From CAZTDD01 sp964612675 (GTDB taxonomy: Bacteria > Hinthialibacterota > Hinthialibacteria > Hinthialibacterales > JAKPRU01), in NCBI GenBank assembly GCA_964612675.1, contig CAZTDD010000018.1, forward strand, positions 1 to 64,000: a stretch of 64,000 bases of DNA. The letters are read 5' to 3'. Below, in pieces: positions 33,775 to 41,615 of this stretch. The notes under the pieces were generated by a model, which saw only the letters and a list, made by a program, of their open reading frames with translations, made no database searches and had not been told where the DNA came from. A program made the translations under genes and the position numbers. The stretch's first letter is position 1. Every line of letters begins with the position of its first letter.

Positions 33775-35439
33775 ATGATTCGACCGATTCTGTGGATTTT
33801 TGCGTTCACATTCCTTCTCCTCTTCCTGGTACTCCCTCTTGGGATGCTGTTCCAGGACGTGATTTGGCAGGATGGACGGCTCACCGTCACCAGCCTTGTA
33901 TCGACAGTTTCGGCCCCCGAACTGCGAGGACTTCTGCTGAACAGTCTTCGGTTGGCGCTGCTGGTGACCGTCTTCTCCACGTTGCTTGCGATTCCGGTGT
34001 CGGCGGCTTTAGGCCGGTGGGATTTCCCGGGTCGGACTTTATTGATTTTCGTATTCCTGACGCCGCTCGTAGTCCCACCATTCATCGGCGCGATAGGCCT
34101 GAAGAAAATCCTGGGGGCAACGGGCCCGCTCAGCGCGATGCTGATTCAGTCGAGCTTTCAGGAAACCTTCAATGTGATCGCAGCACATGGATTCGCCGGT
34201 CTGATCCTCGTCGAGACCATTCACTTCTCCCCGCTGATATTCCTCATGCTGTTGACACCAATGGCACTGACACGAGGCAAAGTGGAAGAAGCCGCCTCCG
34301 GCCTCGGCGGAAAGCGCTATCTGAAGGTGAAGAGGATCTTCTTTCCAATGATTCGCCCGTCTCTCGTGGCAGGAATGTTGATGGTGTTTTTGTTGTCTTT
34401 AGCCGAACTGGGTGCACCTCTCATTTTCGGGTATAAAGCACTCGTTCCGGTTACGATATTTGAATCGACAACCGAGACCGGAGTGTCGTCCACCGGTTTG
34501 GCACTTGCTGTCATACTGCTCGCGATAGTCCTGTTGATGTTTGTTTTGTCGCGCAGATTGATGAGGCGGCAGCTAACGTGGCACTCCATTTGCCACACCG
34601 CATCGCCCCCGTCCCCACTACGAGGCTGGCTCTTGGTGCGGAAACTCCTATGGATCGTCCCCCTGGCATTCCTGACTGTGTTACCCCAGGTCGGTGTCCT
34701 GCTGAATGCACTCTCGAAAGAGTGGTCGATGACGGTTCTTCCGCAATCGTACACGCTGTCCCATATCACCGACTGTTTTCGAATTCCCTTGTCGAGTGCG
34801 GGAATAGGTAACAGCCTCCACCTTGGCATTTTCGCTGCCCTGATTGGCACGGTTGCGGCATTTGCGATCGCCTGGCTTCTTGTCAAACAACCGATCCGGA
34901 AAAACTCGATTCTCGATTTCTTCGCGTCGCTACCGCTGGCGATACCGGGAGTTCTTGTCGCGGTCGGGTATCTGAACCTGTTCCGCGGTACGGCGTACTC
35001 TCCGGTGGCGGCAGCGGCCCCTGTGCTGGTAATGGCTTACGCTGTCCGCCGTCTGCCTTACATGGTCCGATGCATCGGGACGGAAGTCTCCGGTATTTCT
35101 CCAACACTGCAGGAGGCAGCATACTCGCTCGGCGCTTCGGGTTTCCGGGTTTGGCGCAAAGTCACAATCCCCTTGCTGCTTCCGGGTATAATTGCGGGAG
35201 CAGTTGTTGCGTTTACGTTTTGTTTCGTAGAGATCGGCTGTTCGCTGATCCTGGTGTTTCGAAACGAAGATTACCCTTTAGCCAAGAGCATCTGGAGTAT
35301 GTTCGCCGAAGGGGGGAACGACTTGGCAACCGCGTCTGTTCTCGGCCTGGTCGGAATCCTGTTCGCACTGATCGGCTTGGCCGTCGCATCACGTACACTC
35401 GGCCGGCGAATCGTCGATCTGTTCACACCGTCGTGGTAA
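33775..35439 (+). CDS. Iron(III)-type ABC transporter permease, FbpB-like, duplicated
   Basis: The 554-residue protein has two copies of the permease domain in one chain, each with an EAA loop: EEAASGLGGKRYLKVKRIFFP near residue 175 and QEAAYSLGASGFRVWRKVTIP near residue 445. About 12 membrane segments are visible. FbpB-type proteins move ferric iron or related ligands such as 2-aminoethylphosphonate or thiamine. The only matching binding protein in the window is at 10695, far away, and no ATPase is present. The ATG at 33775 follows AGAAGCAGAGA and the protein starts with the first membrane segment. Confidence 0.87.
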   Translation: MIRPILWIFAFTFLLLFLVLPLGMLFQDVIWQDGRLTVTSLVSTVSAPELRGLLLNSLRLALLVTVFSTLLAIPVSAALGRWDFPGRTLLIFVFLTPLVVPPFIGAIGLKKILGATGPLSAMLIQSSFQETFNVIAAHGFAGLILVETIHFSPLIFLMLLTPMALTRGKVEEAASGLGGKRYLKVKRIFFPMIRPSLVAGMLMVFLLSLAELGAPLIFGYKALVPVTIFESTTETGVSSTGLALAVILLAIVLLMFVLSRRLMRRQLTWHSICHTASPPSPLRGWLLVRKLLWIVPLAFLTVLPQVGVLLNALSKEWSMTVLPQSYTLSHITDCFRIPLSSAGIGNSLHLGIFAALIGTVAAFAIAWLLVKQPIRKNSILDFFASLPLAIPGVLVAVGYLNLFRGTAYSPVAAAAPVLVMAYAVRRLPYMVRCIGTEVSGISPTLQEAAYSLGASGFRVWRKVTIPLLLPGIIAGAVVAFTFCFVEIGCSLILVFRNEDYPLAKSIWSMFAEGGNDLATASVLGLVGILFALIGLAVASRTLGRRIVDLFTPSW

Positions 35440-35565
35440 TGCCAGGTTCCGAACAAGCGCCATCTGTCAACGCAGACCGAGACCACTTCCACGCCGTGTA
35501 TATATGCTCTCTAATGATTTCCTGGCAAGTCGATTGTGGACCGCGTACGACTGACGGAGGTCTTG

Positions 35566-36105
35566 ATGCCTAAAATCGCGTTCATCGGTGCAGGTAGTCT
35601 GGTTTTCTCCCAACGTCTCATCATCGATATCCTCTCGTTTCCTGCGTTGCGGGAAACAACCTTCGCGCTGGTCGATATCGATGAGAAACGCCTCGATTAT
35701 GCACGGCGGGTAGCCGAACGAATCATTCATGAAACCGAGGCACCGGCTGATGCGATCGCCACCGGAGTCCCGATACGAATCAACGGGAATGTGAAAAACA
35801 CCGGGTTGATCGACAACTTGCCGCAGGGCTCGTGCGTCGAGGTCCCTTGTTTGGTAGACAGCCAGGGCGTTTCGCCCTGTCACGTCGGCGAATTGCCTCC
35901 TCACTTGGCCGCCCTGAATCGTAGTAATATCGCTGTTCAGGAAATGGCTGTAAACGCGGCACTGACCGGGGACCGGCGAGCGGCGTTTCACGCGGTCGCG
36001 GCGGATCCTCTCACTGCGGCCGTTCTGTCGCTCGGGGAAATCCAAGAAATGGTGGACGAAATGTTCGAAGCCGAGCGCGAATGGCTCCCTCAGTTCAAGG
36101 CCTGA
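35566..36105 (+). pseudogene. GH4 alpha-galactosidase-like gene with a large internal in-frame deletion
   Basis: The 179-residue product starts MPKIAFIGAGSLVFSQRLI, the NAD-binding N-terminus of GH4 (MelA-like) enzymes, and keeps LVDIDEKRLDYARRVAERII. At about residue 65 it jumps to the family's C-terminus: RINGNVKNTGLIDNLP, CVEVPCLVD and PCHVGELPPHLAALNR. Full-length members are around 430-450 residues, so about 260 residues are gone, including the metal ligands and catalytic block. The frame is preserved. GGAGG precedes the ATG, so it may still be translated, but it cannot be an active GH4 enzyme. An assembly collapse is also possible. Confidence 0.72.
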
Positions 36106-36158
36106 TCGCTATCGTTCAAACATGGTCAAATATCCGTATCGGGAATCGAGAAGAAACA

Positions 36159-36743
36159 TTGAAAAACCTAGGGTTCACACTGATCGAGTTGCTCATTGTC
36201 GTGGCGATTATCGGCATTCTCGCCGCTATCGCGGTACCGAACTTCCTGAACGCGCAGATGCGGGCAAAGATCGCACGCTGTCAGGCCGACATGAAAGCGG
36301 TCGAAACCGCACTGGAACAGTATTACCTCGATTACAACAGCTACGTCGAAGACCATGACTGGCCGTCGGACAGATCGCAACGCGGCCTGTTTAAGATCAC
36401 GACGCCAACCGCCTATATCGCTACGCTTCCGCTTGACGCTTTTGCTTCAGGACCGCTGAAGAACTGGTCTGAGGAGAATCCGACATTCGAATATGGTTCG
36501 GGGAACGCCTCGACTCCAGGGAAACAGTGGCCCGCACAAGCGTACATCCTTATTTCGCCCGGCCCGGACCTGGATGAAGAGGTTGACGGGAATGACGGGT
36601 TCCCGTTCGGAACGGTGATCTACAGTTTCGATCCCAGTAACGGACTAAAAAGTACCGGCGATATCGTCCGACTGGGAGGGAATTGGTCTTCCGGGCGGGT
36701 CATCCGGGACGGAAGATACATCGCCGGAGGGCGCGGGCGATAG
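36159..36743 (+). CDS. Type IV pilin-like protein (pseudopilin, GspG type)
   Basis: The 194-residue protein has the prepilin signal: a short charged leader MKNLG, then FTLIELLIVVAIIGILAAIA, with cleavage before Phe and Glu at position 5. The rest matches a GspG-like fold (MRAKIARCQADMKAVETALEQYYLDYN). I chose TTG at 36159 because it gives the usual short leader; upstream in-frame codons would give an unusually long one. No other secretion genes are near, and many uncultured bacteria carry scattered pilins of this type. It converges on the ROK kinase gene with one base between. Confidence 0.8.
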   Translation: MKNLGFTLIELLIVVAIIGILAAIAVPNFLNAQMRAKIARCQADMKAVETALEQYYLDYNSYVEDHDWPSDRSQRGLFKITTPTAYIATLPLDAFASGPLKNWSEENPTFEYGSGNASTPGKQWPAQAYILISPGPDLDEEVDGNDGFPFGTVIYSFDPSNGLKSTGDIVRLGGNWSSGRVIRDGRYIAGGRGR

Positions 36744-36744
36744 A

Positions 36745-37686
36745 TCACGAGAAAGCGAGAAGAATTCCTCCAACGAGTACCACGTCCTCGCTCAGGGCTG
36801 CAGGTACAACAGACCAGGAATCTCGAAACGGCCCGAACACACGATACGCAACAGCCTCCAGTAACGGCTCCCAGAAGAGCTTTCCCATCAGCGACACCCC
36901 GCCGCCGATAACGACTTTGTCGGGATGGAGAAGTGCGATCACATTGGAGATCGCAATTCCCAACGTGTCGCACGTTTCAGCGAGAATCGTAAGCGCCAGC
37001 GAATCGCCCTGGTCGGCCGCCTGATACACCGTCTCTGCAGTAATGCGCTCCAGGTCATTCTCGACCAATAACGGCATCGACGAGCCGTGACCATCCATGA
37101 TTCTCTGCCGAGCACGACGTCCGATAGCCCAACCCGAGCAAACGTGCTCGAGTTTGTCGGGTTTGCCGGTCCACGGATCGGGGACCCAATTGTGACCGAT
37201 TTCCGCAGCCCCAAGTCCCTGCCCTTCCTCGATAATGCCGTCGCTAATCAGCCCGCCGCCGATCCCGCTTCCGATGGTCATGTAAAAGACGCGGTCACAG
37301 CCGCGCCCCGCACCCGCGACCGCCTCCGCGTATCCCGCAAGACTCGCATCGTTCTGGATCTTGACTGGAAGAGACCAACGCTTCTCGGCCCATTCCTTCA
37401 GCGGAAATGAATCCCATCCTTCCACTTGGTGAGACACAAGAGTGACGCCGCGCTTGCTGTCCACAGGTCCGCCAAAACCTATACCGATACCGGCAAGATC
37501 TGACATTTGACCACCTGTTTCGGCGATCAAACACGGTACAAGATCTTCGAGCGCACACCGGATTCCGTCACCGCCCCGCGCTGGGTCCACGGTCTCCCGA
37601 AGACGCTTCACCACGGTCCCGTCCGCACCGCCAAGCCCCACCTGCAGCTTGGTGCCCCCGATTTCGATACCGATTCCGGATTTCAC
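36745..37686 (-). CDS. ROK-family sugar kinase
   Basis: The 313-residue protein has GIEIGGTKLQVGLGG for ATP binding and VKIQNDASLAGYAEA with the catalytic Asp. ROK kinases phosphorylate glucose, N-acetyl sugars or others. The zinc motif CxCGxxGC seen in many members is absent; the corresponding stretch reads PWTGKPDKLEHVCSG. The start is GTG at 37686, with GAAGGGA seven bases upstream. It is the last gene of a sugar-phosphate cluster (SIS isomerase, RfaE1-like kinase, deoxyhypusine-synthase-like protein, HAD). The substrate is unknown. Confidence 0.85.
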   Translation of the reverse strand: MKSGIGIEIGGTKLQVGLGGADGTVVKRLRETVDPARGGDGIRCALEDLVPCLIAETGGQMSDLAGIGIGFGGPVDSKRGVTLVSHQVEGWDSFPLKEWAEKRWSLPVKIQNDASLAGYAEAVAGAGRGCDRVFYMTIGSGIGGGLISDGIIEEGQGLGAAEIGHNWVPDPWTGKPDKLEHVCSGWAIGRRARQRIMDGHGSSMPLLVENDLERITAETVYQAADQGDSLALTILAETCDTLGIAISNVIALLHPDKVVIGGGVSLMGKLFWEPLLEAVAYRVFGPFRDSWSVVPAALSEDVVLVGGILLAFS

Positions 37687-37705
37687 GTCCAATCCCTTCG
37701 ATGGC

Positions 37706-38269
37706 CTATTGCTTGAAACGCTCTTTCAGTTCGTCAACCAGCCAATGAAAAACAACGCTGTGAACCGCCTCCACCAGTCCCATGTCGTGCGATGGTACGT
37801 GGAAATTCTTCGTAGCCATCTTTCCAAGTTGACCGCCGTCATAGCCGGTCACCCCAAACGTGACCATCCCCGTTTCATTCGCCCATTCCACCGCTCGCAA
37901 GACATTCGGGCTGTTGCCGGAGCCGCTGATCGCAATCAAAAGGTCGTCCTTGGAACCGAAGTTCTTCAACTGTTCCACAAAAACCCGGTCATAGCCTTCG
38001 TCATTCCCCCATGCGAGGATGTAAGGCGTATTGTCCGTCAGGCTCATGACCTTCAGCCGTTTCTGATTTTCGAAATCGCTTAACGTGCCTTTCCCCAGAT
38101 CCTCACACAAATGGGACGCATTCGCACCGCTGCCGCCGTTACCGATAATAAAAACAAAACGGCCGTCCCGGTATGCATCGCAAATCGACTGCACGAGAGA
38201 TTCGACCTGAGCGAAATCCAGTTGACTAAGTAGCGCATGTAAATCGTCGAAGTATTGTTGGACTTTCAT
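37706..38269 (-). CDS. gmhA: Phosphoheptose isomerase-like SIS protein
   Basis: The 187-residue protein has the SIS fold: FIIGNGGSGANASHLCEDLG with the phosphate loop, and LIAISGSGNSPNVLRAVEWA. It fits GmhA, which turns sedoheptulose 7-phosphate into D-glycero-D-manno-heptose 7-phosphate. GGAGG lies just before the ATG at 38269. It is 19 bases upstream of the ROK kinase. Without the rest of the pathway a different phosphosugar isomerase cannot be excluded, but length and motif fit. Confidence 0.82.
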   Translation of the reverse strand: MKVQQYFDDLHALLSQLDFAQVESLVQSICDAYRDGRFVFIIGNGGSGANASHLCEDLGKGTLSDFENQKRLKVMSLTDNTPYILAWGNDEGYDRVFVEQLKNFGSKDDLLIAISGSGNSPNVLRAVEWANETGMVTFGVTGYDGGQLGKMATKNFHVPSHDMGLVEAVHSVVFHWLVDELKERFKQ

Positions 38270-38279
38270 TTTTCCTCCT

Positions 38280-38319
38280 ATGAATAGGCCACCATAATCC
38301 CATGAATAAGACACCATAA
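38280..38319. repeat. 22-bp tandem duplication at the gmhA leader
   Basis: ATGAATAGGCCACCATAA (38280-38297) and ATGAATAAGACACCATAA (38302-38319) are direct repeats at a 22-base period with two differences. They sit directly upstream of gmhA on the minus strand. The proximal copy joins on to the GGAGG ribosome site and the distal one has a decayed version, so the leader looks locally duplicated. Confidence 0.6.
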
Positions 38320-38515
38320 CCGTCATCGCGAGCCACGGGCCGGCGAGGCCGGTGATTTGAGAAAGAAACCGCGGTCCCCGTTGCCGTCATGGCGAGCGAA
38401 GCGTGGCCATCTCGTTTTGTCCGATTCAACGGCGAGATTCCCACGTCGCTTCGCTCCTCGGAATGACGATTCGCAGGCGTTTTCTTAGAAACGAAGCGAA
38501 GTAATCTCATTCTAG
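38320..38515. repeat. GTCATTGCGAG-type dispersed repeat region
   Basis: CGTCATCGCGAG, CGTCATGGCGAGCGAAGCG (38385 on) and the inverse TTCGCTCCTCGGAATGACG (38433-38468), then ACGAAGCGAAGTAATCTC, make inverted arms. These are the pieces of a repeat often found between genes in many bacterial genomes. It splits the sugar-phosphate cluster between the RfaE1-like and gmhA genes. Confidence 0.65.
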
Positions 38516-38540
38516 GACCAGACAAAACGAGACTCATCAC

Positions 38541-39575
38541 TCACACTTCCGCATACAAATCGCCGGTACGGTCAAAAGCATCCAGCACCTGCTGCGGTGA
38601 AGCCGTTCCGGTCGTTCCCAGTTGCCGAATCGTAACGGAAGCAACAAGGCACCCGATTGCGGCGGCTTCCGCAAACGTCGCTCCGGAAAGCAACGCCAAC
38701 GTAGCGCCCGCCGTTGTGCTGTCTCCAGCCCCGACAATATCGATGGGGCCGTCAACCGGAACCGCCGGCACACTCCAACTTTCTTCGTCTTTCACCACAA
38801 GAATGCCGGATTTATCCATTGTCATGAAAACGGGGCGACCCGTTCGTTCCGATAGGATTCGCGCCGCCTCCCGAGCCTCTTCAACGGACGGATCGTCGCC
38901 CATCCCGGCTGCGGCAGCGGCCTCATACCGATTCGGCTTAATGATCACACGTCGAAAATCGCCGATCCGAACACGGGAATCCACGAATAGAAACTTGTCC
39001 GAATAGCGATCCGCCAGATCGGCCAACCGTTCACGGACCCGATCGGTGATCACACCGCAATTCCGCTCCTGGACTTGATCGAGAACAGCCACTCCGTCGC
39101 TTTTCTCCACCGCTTCGTCCAGGTTCGCCAACACCCTGTTCTCGAGTTCTTCGGATAGAGGCGAGCGGTTTTTGATATCCTGCCGATTCATCTCGTCTTC
39201 GCCGCCCTCGAGTTGGAGCATTGGCTTCGTGTACGTGGGCGTAAACCGATCCGGCGACTCAATCAAATAGGTCCTGTCCACGCCGAGTTTGTCGAGCCCC
39301 TTCCTGAGGTCGTATCCTTCTCCGTCATCGCCGACCACGCCAACCGCAAGGATAGAGCCAATCTGAAGCGCGGCCATATTGCTGGTCACCGTACCGGCCG
39401 CTCCCGGCTGACAACGCTTGCCCACAACCTGATATGCGTCTTTGCCGGTTTCCAACGAAACCTCGGTCAGTTTCGGGTCGATCTCCAGATACTTGTCCAA
39501 AAAGAAATCACCAACCACCGCAACGGTGCGGTGGCGAAAAGTATCCAACAGTTCTTGTAAACGCGTACGGTCCAT
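38541..39575 (-). CDS. RfaE1/HldE-type heptose-1-kinase-like PfkB kinase
   Basis: The 344-residue protein has the PfkB fold: AVVGDFFLDKYLEIDP with the start motif, LFVDSRVR, and the C-terminal IVGAGDSTTAGATLALLSGA with the catalytic Asp. It resembles the kinase half of HldE that phosphorylates heptose 7-phosphate at C1; the nucleotidyltransferase half is missing. The ATG at 39575 has AGGTGA nearby. It starts nine bases after the deoxyhypusine-synthase-like gene stops, so they are co-transcribed. The heptose substrate is inferred from gmhA downstream. Confidence 0.82.
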   Translation of the reverse strand: MDRTRLQELLDTFRHRTVAVVGDFFLDKYLEIDPKLTEVSLETGKDAYQVVGKRCQPGAAGTVTSNMAALQIGSILAVGVVGDDGEGYDLRKGLDKLGVDRTYLIESPDRFTPTYTKPMLQLEGGEDEMNRQDIKNRSPLSEELENRVLANLDEAVEKSDGVAVLDQVQERNCGVITDRVRERLADLADRYSDKFLFVDSRVRIGDFRRVIIKPNRYEAAAAAGMGDDPSVEEAREAARILSERTGRPVFMTMDKSGILVVKDEESWSVPAVPVDGPIDIVGAGDSTTAGATLALLSGATFAEAAAIGCLVASVTIRQLGTTGTASPQQVLDAFDRTGDLYAEV

Positions 39576-39584
39576 AAAAATCAC

Positions 39585-40544
39585 CTACAAGCGAGTAAGT
39601 ATGCGTTGATAGAGAGCCGGAAAAGTCTCCCGGTGGTCGCCGCAAAAATACGAGCTCCGGCCTCCGTCCCGAACGGTTCGTACGAGAATTGTTTTCCACG
39701 GGCGATAATAGTAGCGCGGCTCGGTTTTCGGCGCCTCGTCTCGTGTATCTTCCAAGGGAATCAAGTCAAAAACGCCGGTAGTAATGTTCCGAATCTCTTT
39801 CCCTTCCTGCCGCGCGGCATTGCGCGCCATGGAAAGGGCTTTGAGATACACTTCCGGTCCCATCACCGCCGAACCGAAATTCATAAAAACACCGTTTTCC
39901 AAATGCGAAACGGAATTTGCCATGATTAGAAAATCGCGATAGGAAGTCGCTCCCAGGGCGGCACCGTCGCAATTCGGATGTTCATGAATAATGTCGTATC
40001 CGATCCCCACATGAACGGTCACAGGAATCCGAAGCCGGTATCCGGCCGCGAGAATACTGATGTCGCGATGAGGGAACTTCTCTTCCTCGATCCATCGTCC
40101 AACACTTTCCCCCAACCCGAGACCGTCTTGATGGCCTTGAGCAATCGCATCGTTGATCCGTCCGGTCTCTTTCCATAATCCAAACTGTCCCGTACGGATG
40201 TACTTCGCGACGCTTTCCGTGGTTGCACCAATGAGCGCAAACTCAAAATCATGAATCGGTCCCGCCCCGTTCATCGCAATGTGGGTGATCGCACCTCGTT
40301 CCATGAGATCGATAATGAGCGGTGAATTCCCCGCTCGAATAACATGAGCCCCCATGGACAGGATCACAGCGCTTCCTTGCCGTTTCGCCTCAATGCACGC
40401 GTCCGCAAGAGCATCCAAATCAGGATGGTCAAACGACGAAGAAACGTCGCCGGGACGTATCAATACAGTGAGATCCAGATCGTGTTCGCGCTCATTGAGA
40501 GGCTGTAACTGAAGACGACTGCGATCGAACAGCGGAAACGGCAT
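39585..40544 (-). CDS. Deoxyhypusine-synthase-like protein of unknown role
   Basis: The 319-residue protein shows the deoxyhypusine-synthase-type block ILSMGAHVIRAGNSPLIIDL followed by MERGAITHIAMNGAGPIHDFE. Deoxyhypusine synthase uses NAD and spermidine. The catalytic Lys region (SWGKI) of true enzymes is not visible, so another reaction is likely. It sits between the RfaE1-like kinase (nine bases) and a HAD hydrolase (two bases), so it probably acts on a sugar phosphate or a derived aldehyde. GAGGAG lies just before the ATG. The fold match rests on this block and the family could be a distinct one. Confidence 0.65.
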   Translation of the reverse strand: MPFPLFDRSRLQLQPLNEREHDLDLTVLIRPGDVSSSFDHPDLDALADACIEAKRQGSAVILSMGAHVIRAGNSPLIIDLMERGAITHIAMNGAGPIHDFEFALIGATTESVAKYIRTGQFGLWKETGRINDAIAQGHQDGLGLGESVGRWIEEEKFPHRDISILAAGYRLRIPVTVHVGIGYDIIHEHPNCDGAALGATSYRDFLIMANSVSHLENGVFMNFGSAVMGPEVYLKALSMARNAARQEGKEIRNITTGVFDLIPLEDTRDEAPKTEPRYYYRPWKTILVRTVRDGGRSSYFCGDHRETFPALYQRILTRL

Positions 40545-40546
40545 AA

Positions 40547-41407
40547 TTACTCCTCAGCAAAAAGGTATTTCACAAGCTCGTCGGCTTCCCGGAAATCGGG
40601 GATGATAATGTCCGCACCGGCACCGATCAGCCGTTCCCGTTTCCACTCATCGATTCCTTTCCGCTCGGCTTCGTTGGTTGCTACGCCAACCGCGATTCCT
40701 CCGACTTCTTTCGTGTCCTCGATCTCGACATACCCGTCGCCGAAAGTCACCAGTCCCGGCCCCGCAAGGCTATTCTCCGAGAGAATCTTCTGAATGATCA
40801 TACGTTTTGAAAAGTTCTTATAATCGTCCAATGCGCCGTAAATACGCTCCGGGAAAAAGGGATGCAAGCCGAGTACGCCGGACTCATTCAACACATACGG
40901 TTGATCGGTTCCACTTGCCAGATAAATAGTCACATCGCGGTCGTTCAATTCACTTAGTATATCCAGCGATCCGGGAACCACAAAATCCATTGGTTGAAGC
41001 TGGCCGGATTCGAGCCCCTCCACACGGTCCTGAATGCGATCCCAAAGCAAATCCAAATACTGGTGTTTGTATTCGAGCGGCTCTTTCGGCGTGCCGCCGC
41101 GTTTCTTGACTTCTTCAGCCAATTCAATCATCTGATAAATGGTCTGCTTCCCAGTCAAACGCGTCACAAATTCGGTCACGATCTCGGAAAGTTCTTCGTC
41201 GGATTCACCTGTGTCGAGTTCCTGGAGGATCTCAACCATCATGGGTATCATCACCTGTTGCCAGCCTTCGCGGATCAGCGAAAGCGTTCCGTCAAAATCG
41301 AATAGCGCAAATTGGATCTTGCCGAGATCGATATTGGAATTGATAATCTCGATCTCGGTTCCCGGCAGGAAAGTACCCCTGTCGGACTGCGACTTCTGTT
41401 CGTTCAT
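40547..41407 (-). CDS. HAD-superfamily hydrolase
   Basis: The 286-residue protein has FALFDFDGTLSLIREGW with the nucleophile Asp, YLASGTDQP as motif II, KRMIIQKIL as the Lys motif, and VTFGDGYVEIEDTKEVGG as motif IV. The helical cap lies between motifs I and II, as in phosphoglycolate phosphatase-like enzymes. It is the first gene of the sugar-phosphate cluster and probably dephosphorylates a sugar phosphate, in the place of GmhB, though it is not a GmhB relative by sequence. The start is ATG 41407. Confidence 0.85.
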   Translation of the reverse strand: MNEQKSQSDRGTFLPGTEIEIINSNIDLGKIQFALFDFDGTLSLIREGWQQVMIPMMVEILQELDTGESDEELSEIVTEFVTRLTGKQTIYQMIELAEEVKKRGGTPKEPLEYKHQYLDLLWDRIQDRVEGLESGQLQPMDFVVPGSLDILSELNDRDVTIYLASGTDQPYVLNESGVLGLHPFFPERIYGALDDYKNFSKRMIIQKILSENSLAGPGLVTFGDGYVEIEDTKEVGGIAVGVATNEAERKGIDEWKRERLIGAGADIIIPDFREADELVKYLFAEE

Positions 41408-41615
41408 GTCTTGAATTCTCCAATAGAAAATGCAGGTCTTATCGAACGGAAGATAATCATGATGGAGTTCCGCGTCCAGAGTGGCAAATTGGAGTTGGGT
41501 TAACCTGGTGCTATAAGAACGCCTGCACAGAGATGAGAACCAACACTGGAACTAGAACTTTTGTTTCGGCAAAGTACGTATTGTGACACCTTCGAGTGGA
41601 TTGCCTGCTACCGCC

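Noticed and set aside
34579..34593. Perfect sigma-54 consensus TGGCAC-N5-TTGC.
   Set aside because: It lies within the coding sequence of the FbpB-like permease and codes TWHSICH; there is no gene start appropriately downstream.
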